In this document: piece after piece, positions 10,371 through 22,130 of the stretch
Layout: every line of letters begins with the position of its first letter
Position numbering within the stretch: position 1 is the first letter of the stretch
Assembly (NCBI GenBank): GCA_030998225.1
Contig: JAPYXD010000710.1
Span: forward strand, 32,131,501 to 32,195,500
DNA from: Diplolepis rosae
Taxonomy: Eukaryota; Arthropoda; Insecta; Hymenoptera; Diplolepididae
Direction: 5' to 3'
DNA: 64,000 bases
Position numbers and translations under genes: made by a program
Notes under the pieces: model-generated
Databases searched by the model: none
What the model was told of the DNA's origin: nothing
Seen by the model: the letters and a program-made list of their open reading frames with translations, nothing else

Positions 10371-11620
10371 TCGAAAAATGATATGAAACTTTAGTATAGA
10401 TTATAGTAAAGTTTGACACAATCTATAGTAAATTATAATATAATTAATCTGAATTCCAGTATTTTGCTGCGAAAAATTCTCTCTATGGCACCTTTCTCCC
10501 TAAATTGAAACGTACACGGAGAAAAATAGATAGTAAACCGCAATATCTTGATATTAGCAGATAATACATTTGCGATTTAACTATGGGACAGCCATCTAGA
10601 TATTGAAATAGAGTATCTGTAGATATTAAAAAAAAGATGTTTTTTCGCAATATTTAAGATATTAAACTAAAGAACCCAATATGTTAATTTGAAATATCTC
10701 AGATGTTAAACTGAAATACATTAGATATCAGATCATAGTATTTGAGATATTAAACTGTAATATCTTAGATAATTAAAGTCAATATTTATGTCAATGAATG
10801 CAATTGTCTAATAATTATGTAAAAATGCTGATTGAAAAATTGAAAGAAAAAAATGAAATTAAGAAAATATAACATGAAATAAATAATGATTGATTAAAGA
10901 ATTCAAAATATTCTTATAAGCTCCTTTTTTTCTTAAATTCCTTGATCTAAGAGTTTTCGCAAGTCCATATTTGGTTGATTATTCTCAAAGTCAAGGCAAC
11001 CTGTTGATAAATGGAGATTATAAAAACGTCCAACATAATTTTAAACATTTGGAATCTATTACGAATTCCAGTAAGTAAATTCCGATTCGATGTTGAATTT
11101 AAAAACGGTTACATAGAGAACGTGTTATTGAGAGGTTAGAAAATTCATTTCAAAGATTGAAGGTATAAAAATGACATACTTATATAGATAGATACTTACT
11201 GATTTCAATACTAGTAATATGAAATTTTTTCAAAAATCGCACTTCAAAACTTCATATAGACACAACATTATTAATTCAGTGTCGAAACCAAAAATCGCGC
11301 GACCGGAAAAGCTATGGGCGAGCGCGATAGACAAATTTCATATGAAATTCAAAGACTCTGATCACGTGACTTTTCCTCAGGCACGTGCACGCTACTGTTT
11401 ATAACATCTTAGATATTGAAGTTTAATATCTAATATTTAAAATTTTGAATATAAACTTTTATTGGCCATTAATATCTTGTATATTTAAGAGGATATATTA
11501 GATATTATGTAGTATAATCTAGATGATATAAGGTAATATCCAACATTCTAGTATCTCATTTTTAGTATCTATTTTTCTCAGTGTAGTTTAGCAAAAATTC
11601 TAAACTTGGTTTTCTTCGTG
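10371..11620. mobile_element. Older copy of the 5201-type MITE, split by an insertion
   Basis: From 10371 the sequence follows the middle and right arm of the element at 5201-5479 (aatgatatgaaact, then ttctccctaaattgaaa). It is interrupted at 10514 by another element and resumes at 11586 (gtttagcaaaaattct) to end with cttcgtg at 11620. The left arm is missing or too diverged. Confidence 0.65.
10515..11583. mobile_element. 1.07-kb element with CACGG/CAGTG ends
   Basis: Left end cacggagaaaaatagatagt and right end actatttttctcagtg type are inverted, with TA on both sides. Sub-terminal zones repeat the word gatatt or its complement many times. The interior (about 10800-11400) has no credible frame; one AT-rich 61-codon frame is there by chance. 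A diverged partial copy is at 41692-41860. Confidence 0.82.
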
Positions 11621-12715
11621 TAGACTAAAGAGGAATTTTAAAAGTTAGTTCAGTTCTTTACTTTTTGAAAATCAAAAAAGGCAACTTCAAACTTGGTACC
11701 AAGTACTGTAGCTTTACTATCGGATGCCGCAATCTTGTTAACCGATTTCATCCACTTAGGTAGATTCTTCCTTGAATTCCAGTGGACAGCTGGTTCATCC
11801 GTGGAGTCTAATCTAATCGCCAAAAACTCATTCGACGTCGGGAAACTCCCTTCATTTCGTTGCTGCCATCCTTCTTAAGGTGTCTTCTCTCTTGCACTCT
11901 CATTTTCTTTCTCTGTCTTGCTTATGCGTATTACAAGCGGGAAAGCTTACGAGTTAAGAAACTTTAGGAACGCGGCCCTCACCCCATCCATTGGAGCCTC
12001 TTCTAAGTTATTAGCAAAGTTCCGCTGACCGCGGCATCTTCTTAATTAGATACGTTCCCTCCTAAGATATGGAGGCAGTTAATAAGGCTATTTTCCTAAA
12101 TTTGTCTTCTCCTAAACTTCAATATTAACTCATTTTTCACAATTCATCCTCTTAATTGAAATATTGCTCCGAGAATTTGAAACCATTTTATGGGTTTTAT
12201 TTGAATTAAGTTCCAGATAAATATATTGAACAATTTTTTTGTCTGTCAGTCATTGTTTGAATAATCTTTTTTTTTTTAAAAAAGCCAAGCATTTGTGCCG
12301 TACGAATGTGGTAGAGAATGCAGAGGTCGTAGAGTTCAGCCATATAATTTTGTGGAATACTTTACCAGTTTAAAAAGCGTGTAAAGCCCTGGCAAAATGA
12401 TTAGACGTCTTCGAAGCTCTTGGCTTCTTTTACCTTTATTGTGCCCTCGAGCGCTTATCCCTCTACGGTGATTTGAATTTGAACGACCCTACATTACTGA
12501 ACTTTCCTATCGTCAAGTCACCGTCCATACTTTTTCGTTAGACTATTTACTACGTGCCTCACGACACGTAAATGGGCTTACTTAACAGCGATTAGTTGCG
12601 CGTGTACGAAACAAGTTTAAGCTTCTTATCACTATGAAACACGTTTTAATTTCTTATACTCTAAGTACCATTTGGAAATCGTTAATAGGGAGGGTGATTA
12701 TATACTCAAACATTA
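11621..12715. other. Mixed non-coding stretch
   Basis: About 11690-12080 and 12300-12640 are somewhat GC-richer, with pyrimidine-rich runs (ctctcttgcactctcatttt). I see no frame or repeat that I can support. Confidence 0.35.
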
Positions 12716-12950
12716 AGGTCATGTCCTACGTGAGTTACGTGATTAAGTTATCAATTTTTTTTCGTCCACATAACTTTTGTTGTAACTAAAATATCACCCT
12801 GAAACTTTGGGGAATGCAAGAAAGAACAATGGATTACGTTTATCTGCCTTATATGGGTGGCAATGTAAAAAAAGAAAATGTCGAAAAAAATTAATATGAA
12901 TCCATTTTTTCACCTGTCGTGTTCCTACGCAAAATTAAATATCAATTTGA
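12716..12950 (+). repeat. Half copy of the 8133-type MITE
   Basis: Starts aggtcatgtcctacgtgagt after a TA and follows the terminal ~60 bp of the minus-strand end of 8133-8726 (tatcaattttttttcg). The other terminus is not found; the right boundary is approximate. Confidence 0.6.
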
Positions 12951-14079
12951 AATAAATCAAATAAATAAAATAATAAATAAAAGGCACTAAAAAAGGTTCA
13001 TTTGGTCTAAAATATAAATAAATAAATAAAAATATTTATAGAAATACCGAAAGTGACGTACAACTCTGCAAATAATAATAATAAATATGATGAAATGAAA
13101 ATAATGCCACACAAAATGTACAAATTATTTATTTTTAAATTTACCAAAACTGTCCTAACTTATGAAAGATTAAATTTCAAGTAAAATAGTCAGATCCTTG
13201 CAATTTTAAACCTGACGAATTTATGGGTTTTAAATTTGGAAATAAAGAATTTCGAAGATAAAATTGAAGGAATTGTAACTTTAAAACCAAAAGTGTGAAG
13301 CTTTTATGTCTGAATTCTATAACTTGAAATCTTATAATTTAGAAAAACTTTGATTGATAATCTTCAACGAATAACGTTATCAGTTTCCTTCTTGAAAAGG
13401 TATAGCTCATTAAATATCTGTATACCTACATTTTGAAAATCTCAAAATAAAAATACAACCACCTATGTTTTATGAGCTACAAAGTCTAGAAAATCGCGGA
13501 AACATTTACGATTTACTGTTTTATCTGCAAAAGTGATCCACAAAATAAAAGCTAGAAAATAAAAAAAATAATAGAAGGAAGAGTCTTTTATATTTTATCA
13601 GGATAAATATAATCCCACTCTTAAAGTTATCCGACGAATCTTGATCGTTATCCATGTGGCAAGCTTGAATTCCTGGGATGCATGAAATTATACAGCGCTG
13701 CCGTACATCAGGGGTGTAAAGTGAACGACGACATGCAATTGAACAAGTGAACAAAATCGGGAATTGGTTTTTTCATTCAATATTTTAGAGCTTTGGAATC
13801 ACGAACATTACTTATTCGTTTCTCAATACATAAAATCTGTTACAATTTGAAATATTTCATGAGGTATATTTGACTAAGTCAATAATAATTATGTAAGATA
13901 CTGAAGAAATAAGGGCTCCAATTTATCATCTATGCAAATGAATAAACTTGTTGATTTGTTATCTACAGTGTCAACATTTATTCTCACAAATTGAAATTTC
14001 CATCAGTACATAAGTTAAATTAGTACGTGGAATACATTGAGGAAATCGACTTATGTTTCATTTAATAACGTAGAACATC
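12951..14079. other. A-rich desert with simple repeats
   Basis: Runs of aaataaat-type repeats at about 12953-13035 and (aat)n at about 13070-13083. A 77-codon minus frame at 13521-13754 has no support. Confidence 0.5.
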
Positions 14080-14397
14080 TCAGGATTCATATTTAAACTC
14101 TGTCATTAGCAACACGCAATATTTTATTCTAAGAATATGAAGAACATTCGCGTACGGTAGACTTGATCTTCGAGGGCATGTGCATTGTAAGAGTGAATCT
14201 CCCTCAAGCATTCTGTAGTCCGTATTTATTATATTAGAATAGAAATAAAAATTCAACATTAAAGTGTTCCTCAAACACAAGTTCCATATGTGTAGTAGCA
14301 AATGGAACGCTGCAAAGTGCTGAAGGTGTTAGATTTGGTTTTCTAAGTCTCAAATCTTCTTCCTTGCCCAGGAAATATCCTTTCTTTTCTTCACTAT
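14080..14397 (-). pseudogene. Unidentified coding remnant, frameshifted
   Basis: On the minus strand a good acceptor (gttggttttggatgcag, AG at 14398-14399) opens a frame of about 54 codons beginning SEEKKGYFLGKEEDLRLRK and ending at 14234. Just before that stop the sequence remains open in a neighbouring frame (containing DYRMLEGDSLLQ) down to 14080. The composition is protein-like, and one frame change near 14240-14260 would join the two. I cannot name a family. It could be a decayed retrocopy, a transposon fragment, or chance. Confidence 0.3.
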
Positions 14398-14453
14398 CTG
14401 CATCCAAAACCAACAGGTATACTTGTTTAAACATTGCGAGTTAAAAATGTTTA

Positions 14454-15055
14454 AGGTAGTTCATCCACAAAAATGAGACCTCAGGCAAAAATAGATAATT
14501 TTGCTTTCAAGAATAGCAATATTATTGTTGAAGGGCTATATTGAAAGTTAAAAGATTATTTTTCATGAAAAAAATTTGAAATGCAGAAAAATAATGTATT
14601 TAATAAATTAAATATTATTATTGCCGAACTTTTTTCCTTATCGTTTCATGCCAACTATTACAAAATTATGCGAATCTAATAAATCACGAATCATTTTTTC
14701 AGGAAAAAGAATCTTCATATCTTTACCGCTCTCAATTTTCGAAAATAAATTCTTTAATGCCTGAAACTATTAAAAATCAATTTTCCAAAACAAAATTCTT
14801 ATAAACAAATTGCTGAATTTGGTAATAATTTATTCATTTTAGAAAATTGGAAACGGTTAGATTGTAGAGAATCTTTTTCTTAAAAAAATGATCCGTAATT
14901 TATTAGAATCACATCATTTTTTAAAATTTGGTTTGAAGCGTTAAGAAAGAAATTTGGGGTAAAAATACAATTTGTTAAATGCTTTTTTTTTGCATTTCTT
15001 GAAAGCAAAATTTTCTATTTTTTCGTGAGGTCTAATTTCCGTGGATGAACTACCT
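14454..15055. mobile_element. Fold-back element, TA-AGGTAGTTCATCC ends
   Basis: Left end aggtagttcatccaca and right end gtggatgaactacct are inverted, with TA on both sides (14452-14453, 15056-15057). Further inverted similarity continues inward on both sides toward a centre near 14755 (gaatcattttttcagg against aaaaaaatgatccgta), so nearly the whole element folds on itself. No coding capacity. A lone CACTG-type end (cactgaaaaaaatggtg) sits at 15065 without a partner. Confidence 0.88.
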
Positions 15056-15148
15056 TAAGAACCACACTGAAAAAAATGGTGTAGGATATATAAGGACAAA
15101 GTTATCCGCCAGGGTAATGTTGTTTTTAGAAATAACATCACTATAGTA

Positions 15149-16504
15149 TAGGGGAGAAGCGGCGAAATTGGCGCACCTAATAGAAAGTGCGAGTTTAAAA
15201 AGAAAGTACATGACTAAAAATTATGAAAAAATATTTATTTAATAGCTGGATATTTTTTCTATACTTTCCAATGGATAAAGATTGCATTGAAAATTATTAA
15301 AGCAGGTTTTTATTCAGATTTCCGAAGGACTGCACCTGCGTCAATTTACCCGCCATGTCGGGTAAATTGACGCACTAATATTATAATCTTCTCTTGCCAC
15401 GTATTAGTTATATTTTCATAGATTTAGAATTAAATTTCAGTAGCAAAGGTTGATGAAAAGAGGTAGTTATAATTTGAAACTAAATTTGAGATAGTATATC
15501 AAGATATGTGAAGTTTTTTATACCTTTATTCACATAAACCAGCCAAAGTTAAAATATATTTTATATTTGTACAATAAAATACTGGCAATTGTGGATATTT
15601 AAGTGAATATTCAAATTGAAATCATTTTTATAGAGAATTATTTGAATTTGTAATCAGAAGTATATACAATTATTAACTTTAGAAGACTTATAAATAATAG
15701 AAACAATCAATCAAAAATACAAATTTTTTACTTACATTTCTTTCACATCTTAAAATCGAGAAAACTTTCAAAACACTGTCAGACTGCAAATTAATTATTA
15801 AAAATCGCTTTTAAAATGCCTTAATACCTCAAACTTAAAAAAAAAATTTAACCACTGATTGTTCAAATGAATATAACCTTACAAAGTCGTTACATCAGTT
15901 TTGCGAACCACATTACCTCCCATGTCACAAAAAATCTTAAGAAAAAGGTTAGCAGAAAAGTCCAGCAACATTCAAATGTATATATCTATATATTAATAAT
16001 TGTGTACTTATTATCTTCTTTATATTTTCAATCATAAATATCCGAGCACTTGACTTCAGTCACCGGTTTCCTGAAACACAACACGTGTGCCAACTTCGCC
16101 TCTGATTTGAATCTCGTATGCGCCAATTTTGCCGCAAGTGTATCGTTCATTAATTAAATACTTTTTACGTAAAATGCTTATTTTTTCATACAAATATTCT
16201 ATCCTAATCGTAAGATTAAATATCAAAGATTATAAAATCGTTGCGCATTAATCTAATTCACGTTGAATTACTATTATTTAAAGATTTAACTCAATGGCTT
16301 CGAACATAACCATTATGCCAAAAAACGATTAATCGCAATAAAACTGTATTAAGCAATTAGATTTTTATAATGTTTTCTATCAAATACATATCATACAAGA
16401 ATGCACACGATAGAACTATTTTTATTTTTTTTTTATGTTATCATTTTCTGAAAAATAGGGTGCGCCAATTTAGACGACGCCCCAATTTCGCCGCTTCTCC
16501 CCTA
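15149..16504. mobile_element. 1.36-kb non-autonomous DNA transposon
   Basis: The ends taggggagaagcggcgaaat and its complement (atttcgccgcttctccccta) are inverted over ~25 bp and flanked by TA on each side. The motif GCCAAnTTnGCCGC, or parts of it, recurs near both ends (for example 16088, 16119, 16461, 16481). A 15-bp perfect hairpin (gcgtcaatttacccg) with a 6-nt loop lies at 15338-15373. No frame over 60 codons. I infer a deletion derivative of a larger transposon whose class I cannot name. Confidence 0.85.
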
Positions 16505-16506
16505 TA

Positions 16507-17391
16507 TCAACTATTTTCATTTCTTTTCGCATAGGATAAATTAGCTCATCATATTATGAACAAACATTTTGAAAATTCACGCTACAAAACAATGTATGGA
16601 AAAAACAATTTTGATTACGAGAGAATTTTGATAGAAGAAACATTATTCTATCATGTAATTATGAAAATTAGGCTTGATTCAAGTTCAAACTATCTTAATT
16701 TTAGAGAATAACTAAGACTTCATAGTTGGAGAAAAGTTGTCAGAAAGAAATATTTGATAAATTCTTGGATGGTAACTGTAATGAATAAATAATATATGTT
16801 TTTTATGAAAAATAGAACGGATATAACTAGTTTTAATGAAAAAACTATTTTGATTTATTGTTGCATATAATTAATCGTTACTTTTGCAATGCTTAAAATG
16901 GCAATGAATAGAACTATGAAACTCTCAAATCCTAAGATATTTTTATTTCTATAAAAATAATACAAACAACTTTGCAAAATTGTCTGCATGCAATTGGTTG
17001 AAAATAATTAAATGATCAATTCGTTGTTTGATTACAACAATAATTGCATTTAAAAATATCTTTTATATTAATTTAGGACTTGGAATAAAAGAATAGCATC
17101 AATATCACATTCCATTAACTTTTTAGAGAGCAATAAATGTTAAGCTGAAAAGTTTGTTCCGGTCGACCCAACAATTATCATATCCTTACTACTTGATTGC
17201 TTATTTCGATGAAGGAAGTTTAAATTATATTGAAATATATAAAAATTTGGAATAACGTCAAGTTAGAACAGTTTTCAATCAGAAGAAGTCTGTTAAAATA
17301 CTTGAATTGGATGCTTTTCACCTCATAATTGGAATTTTGAGGGTCCAAACAGAAGAATAAAAGATTTGATAAATCTAAAGTTGAAAGATTA
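16507..17391. other. AT-rich desert, nothing seen
   Basis: No repeats with visible ends. A 64-codon minus frame at 17220-17414 runs into the next MITE and is not credible. Confidence 0.5.
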
Positions 17392-17549
17392 AGGCCATGG
17401 ATCAATCGGACCACGTGACTAAATTATACATTTATTTGTTCATGTAAGATAACTTTTTTAATTTAAAAAGTATCTTTCTGAAAAAAAAAAGTTATCTTAC
17501 ACAAGCTTTTAGAGAAATTTTATAACGTGATCTAGTTGATCCATGGCCT
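17392..17549. mobile_element. Short MITE, TA-AGGCC family
   Basis: 158 bp. Ends aggccatgg and ccatggcct are inverted and flanked by TA. The inner arms tgtaagataacttttt and its complement make most of it a hairpin. CACGTGAC is present near the left end. Confidence 0.88.
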
Positions 17550-18360
17550 TAAAACCAACATTATCATTTTTCTCTCTATTATTGAATTTAATGTTAAAAT
17601 GTATATTAAGATGAATGATCTTTTAAAGCAAAAAAAAATTTTAAAAATGTTTTCCTCAAACAGAATAGAAATCCCAGAGTTCCTGGAAAGCTATAGACAC
17701 CCTATGCAGCTACCATAAGGAGTAAAATAGCTTAAGGGTATGTGAGCGTTCTGAGGGCTATTGAGCTGAGTTTAGAGATAGCTGATAAGTACAAAATCGA
17801 TGGATTCGGAGGCATACTAATTTCAGGTGGAGATAACCAGCCATCAGTTAGTACAGGGTGGCATTAATATAACAAGATCTTGCGTGAATGCTGATGGTGG
17901 CTCGTCTGTATTATGACAGTCTCCTATAGCCATCTGATACCAATAATCCGACTGCAAGTTTGCCACGACATGCGATGCAGTGTCTCGTTATGCAATTTGC
18001 ATCTCCCACTAGCGGAGGGAAGTTCTGCGTTCCAGGGAAAAGGAAAGCTCAGCAAGACAGGCCATGAAGAAAAGAAGTACGGGAAGGATCGTTACCAGTT
18101 TATCGCACCGTCTTTAAGGCAACTCGTAAATTCATCGAAATACTATGGCATGTACTTGACTCTTCTTCTCCTATGCCTACCGTGCAACCGTTACGGCTCG
18201 TTTCGTACGATCGATCACCTTGGAGAACCGTTCCTAGTATTCGCTTCTAGCTACTCCAACGAGTTTAGGCAGAGCTTGGTAATTACTGTTAGGATGTGTA
18301 TGAACTACCGATGGTGTGTGCTGTCTTCAACTTCAGCCAAGTCAGCTATTTTTATGAGTT
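17550..18360. other. GC-richer block with a 149-codon plus frame
   Basis: About 17730-18320 is near 45-48% G+C. The plus frame 17913-18362 (149 codons) has no domain I know and no matching splice sites. A plausible acceptor ends at 17826 (catactaatttcag), followed by 29 open codons to a stop. The octamer ATTTGCAT sits at about 17996-18003 inside an imperfect palindrome, a POU-factor type site. A regulatory block is the most likely reading. Confidence 0.3.
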
Positions 18361-18880
18361 AACTTCTTTAGTGCGTGTATCAGTAGTTGAATCAGAAAAA
18401 CTGATTTACGTCGAGGTTAAGTGTCCTCAGACCTGATATGATTAGATCTGTAATGAAATGTAGAATTTTATAGCATTAAAATGAAGAATTAATTAAATCT
18501 ATCCTAAGAAGTTTGATGTTACATTATATTTTCTTTTTAAAATTCATTCAAGAAAGAATTATATAGATGAAAAGTCAAAAAGGCCAGGAAAAAAGTTAGT
18601 CGAAGTGGCTACTTTTTTTTAGTTTTTTTCATTTAGATTATTTCGTTAGTAAAAGTGTAGGAAATGTTATCTGGAATAAAATAAACCATGGAAAGTTTCA
18701 ATCGGATAAAAATAATATATTTTTATGGTCGAAATCGATGAAGAAATTTTACTTGTTTTGGGCACTTTTTGTATGATAATTATTCCGGGAATGAAAAGTC
18801 AATAATTTTTACCTGATTCAAACCTTTGATGATTTATTTTATTAGAGATAGAATTTACCAGTTTCAGTAAAATAAACTCG
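18361..18880. other. AT-rich stretch, nothing seen
   Basis: No repeat ends and no frame. Confidence 0.5.
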
Positions 18881-19130
18881 ATAAAATGATATTATAAATG
18901 AAGAAAACTAAGGAAATAGTCTGTACAATTTACTTTTTTCACAGAAAATACTTTTCAAATTTATAGAAAATTCCATCTTGTTATAAAAATTACTTCAAAG
19001 TCAATTCTAAACCACAGGTTGATGAAATCGATATAGTAGAGTTCCGTTATCACAGTGAGTGATACACTCTTCTAATGATCGACATAATTGAATGAAATGA
19101 TTTGGAAAATTAGTAATTTTTCCGATAGTT
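18881..19130 (-). repeat. Dispersed repeat, copy 2
   Basis: Inverted relative to 9955-10300. The best-conserved part is gataacggaactctac, complement at 19037-19052. It lacks the second hairpin arm seen in copy 1. Confidence 0.7.
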
Positions 19131-19990
19131 CCTACAATTCTTCCTTAAATTAGAATTTAAAAAAGAAACGGGTAACTATAGAAGAAAAATATCCTTGAAA
19201 ATCTGAGAAAGGTGAAGCATTCTGATTTCTAATTGAGAGCCGTTTAATAAATTTGTATGAATCAGATTACACCATAAAAGATTACTGTGATTAATGGTGT
19301 TTTGTTTATATTAATTAATCTTCCTTTTCACGTTATTTTCTCAACTCTTCCTTCGGTCGCTACAATACTTTCACGACTCTTATTTGTATTTAATCAAAAT
19401 GATTGAATAAAAGAGTGGAAGAGAAATTGTAGTAATTGATGGATTTTTCAATTGAAATTGAAATGTCTTGAATATTGGAAAGAGCATTTAATGAGTTTTA
19501 CCTTTTCAGAGAAAACGTTAAATATATTAATTTTTGAAGATAGGGGATTAGATATTTTCAAGGAAGAAACTTTCAATCGATTGGCCTTCCGCTGGTATAT
19601 ATAAACAATTGTAATTCTCAACAAAAAAGTCTAATTTTATTATTTGAAGTTTGAAAGCCTTCAAAATTGCAAAGCATTTAGACTTGGAGGTTAAACTTTT
19701 GTTATGCATTGAATTATTGAATCTCAAAATTTTGAGGATTATACATAAATATATCTGTCTGTAATACCTCAAATGGGCTACAGTGTTAAAACCACAAATA
19801 ATACTGTTCTGTGAGATCATCATTTAATTCAAGAAACCCTGTAATTATCAAGTACTACAAGGTTAAATTAAAACATGGTATAATTATTAGATACTGCACG
19901 TGATAATACTCATTAGTGTCTTTTCGGAAAGGTGGGAGTGACTGATTACTCCTAATTATACTCGTCTTCCATTAATGTTTACAAAAAGGT
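19131..19990. other. AT-rich desert, nothing seen
   Basis: No supported feature. A 91-codon minus frame at 19548-19823 is AT-rich and unsupported. Confidence 0.5.
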
Positions 19991-20640
19991 TGAACGTCCA
20001 TCCATCCGCTTCCTGATCCCGAGCAACCACGAAATAATAAAAATCAAGAAATTCCCAGCGTCGGCTGTCGACAGGAAGGCTTAAGCGAACGATCTGCAAG
20101 AACCGCCCCCTGCGCTAATTACTACTAAACATCGTAATTAATCCGTTTCCTCGCTGTGTGCCCTCGTTGTCATGAGCTTGGGTGCCCCGAGCTGATATGC
20201 GTTGGCTATAGTCTTTGTCGGCGGGTATCTTTATCCATATAAAAGGGGGCGGCCGAAACAGAGGTAAAAAAATACTCGCACGAACGTAAAGGGTGCCCCC
20301 GCCGCCATTTGATTTGAAACCGAGAGCGGACTCGTTTCACTGAAAGAGTGAATGGACGAGGGAGGATGTGCAGGAGGCGCAGGGCTTTCTTTCAGACTCC
20401 GTAAGCAGCCCCTTTTGTTCACCAGCCGACCGAAATTAGCTGCCTTCAGCCAACGCTTTGTTTTCAGCTACTCTCCATAGCCCCGCCTCGAAAAAACTAC
20501 TTATTACGCTAATTATACGCGGATGCTTTATCGAAACACGTGGAACCCCTGGTAGCGACCCGATTACCACCAACTGTCGATCCACGAGCCAAAGTCTGAC
20601 GGCATATTTGCTTCCAACGATTAAATAAGTACAGTGTCAC
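19991..20640. other. GC-rich block, possible promoter or enhancer
   Basis: Close to 50% G+C, with homeodomain-type cores (gctaattactactaaac, cgtaattaatccg) and a TATA-like box. No convincing coding frame on either strand. This is one of the strongest candidates in the window for conserved regulatory DNA. Confidence 0.35.
20238..20246 (+). promoter_or_regulatory. TATA-box-like motif
   Basis: TATAAAAGG, an excellent match to an animal TATA box, sits in a GC-rich setting (ccatataaaagggggcgg). I see no clear initiator 25-35 bases downstream and no coding exon follows, so a functional promoter is only possible. Confidence 0.25.
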
Positions 20641-21560
20641 CTACTTTTTTGTTTTGACGTAACATCGAGGCCCACCCTTTATAGTATAGTGAGGATTTTG
20701 TTCAATGAGTACACGGATTCAATTATGTCGGTTGAGCCGAATAATTCTCCACAAGCTTATTGTTCGGCTGGAAGATTATAGCTTTTTTTAGTTCAGGGCT
20801 TAGTTAACTATAAAAAAAGTAATTTGAGGTACCTTATTTACCTGTCAATAAGGTGTTTACTCGCTAAGTCCTTTTTTATCTAAAAGATGAAAGGAGATAA
20901 TAAATTGATATACTGGAAAAATTAGTGTTAAATAAATACCTATATGCTCTTGTTATCTGTAAAAATTATTATTCTTTATAAAATAATCTATAAATTATAC
21001 TACATAATACATCGCTAGGATTTTGTATAGAGTTTTTCAAAAATTAAATTTTTTTTAATACGTCACTTTTTATTTATCTGATTCTCATTAAATGGTATTA
21101 GATCCAACTGCACTAAGAAAAATTGACAGAAAGTTCTACTGAATTTTAAAATAATAGTGCAATTAAAATTAGTTCATTAATAAACATTTTACGTTATTTT
21201 AGTGAATTCACTTGACCCAACTAGATTTTAAAAATGCTCGACTAAATTTAAAAATAATTTGCAAATTTTTCTAAATTAAAATAAATTATTTACTTGTAAA
21301 AAATACTTTGAATTTTATCGAAGAAACAGATTTTAATCTCAGCGTATTTAAATTATAAGTCCATCTGGTTCTCAAATGTTGTAATAATTACGAACTGTCG
21401 TTAATGCTCATAGGATAATATACAGTGAAAAAAATATTGATTATTATATAATACGAATTGAAAAATTATAAAAATGGAGTGCAGAGGGATCTAAAATATT
21501 AAAAAATAAACTTCTCGTCCTCCTTGCATACAAGCACAACTAGAAAAGCATAATATCATT
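20641..21560. other. AT-rich desert, nothing firm
   Basis: Isolated CACT- or CAGTG-like words occur but none pair into an element. Confidence 0.45.
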
Positions 21561-22130
21561 ATCTTCAGTGGGTAAGTAATAATCAGAGGTATAATTTGAT
21601 TCTGGCAATACGTGCAGCGAAGATCATTTTCTTCAATATTAACGTTTTGTTTGTGTGAGCTCGCTTATCGAGCAGAAAGTAACTATAACACACTGTGGGC
21701 CTCTTTGAAGCGAAAAACGTTGCTCTCTCTTTTGTAATTACGACTTTCGCAGTAATCGACATAATAACCGGGGCCAAGAGGGTGAGTACCAAAACGTTCC
21801 TATACACCCCCGAATTGGCCAGAGCAACCATTAATTACTGTGTTTATAGATAATTACCGCAAAAGCGTTATACACACTCACGTCATTCTTTCATTCGGAG
21901 CATTGTTTTCATATCAATGTCGTGAGGCTTCACATACATGAATCTCTAAGATTACATATGAATTTGTGCATATTTTCGCACTCAGGAAGGCAGGCACGCA
22001 CACATTCATTTTCATGCATGCATGTCCAATAATTATACTCTTCTTTATTATAGGGTACGGTTCTGGATGATAATTCTCTCAAAGATTCCTTCCAATGTTA
22101 AAAACACATATGAATTATTAAATTTGATGC
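21561..22130. other. Moderately GC-richer block
   Basis: The minus strand has an 82-codon frame with a true ATG at 21831 and TGA at 21583, starting MVALANSGVYRNVLVLTLLA. That is a signal-peptide-like start, but there is no family match. The plus strand has a strong donor (AAGAGG then GTGAGTACC, about 21781) preceded by an acceptor-like AG 29 bases upstream. Neither reading is strong enough to call. Confidence 0.25.

Noticed and set aside
17913..18362. 149-codon plus frame
   Set aside because: No domain and no fitting splice sites. The length is expected by chance in GC-richer blocks of a 64-kb window.
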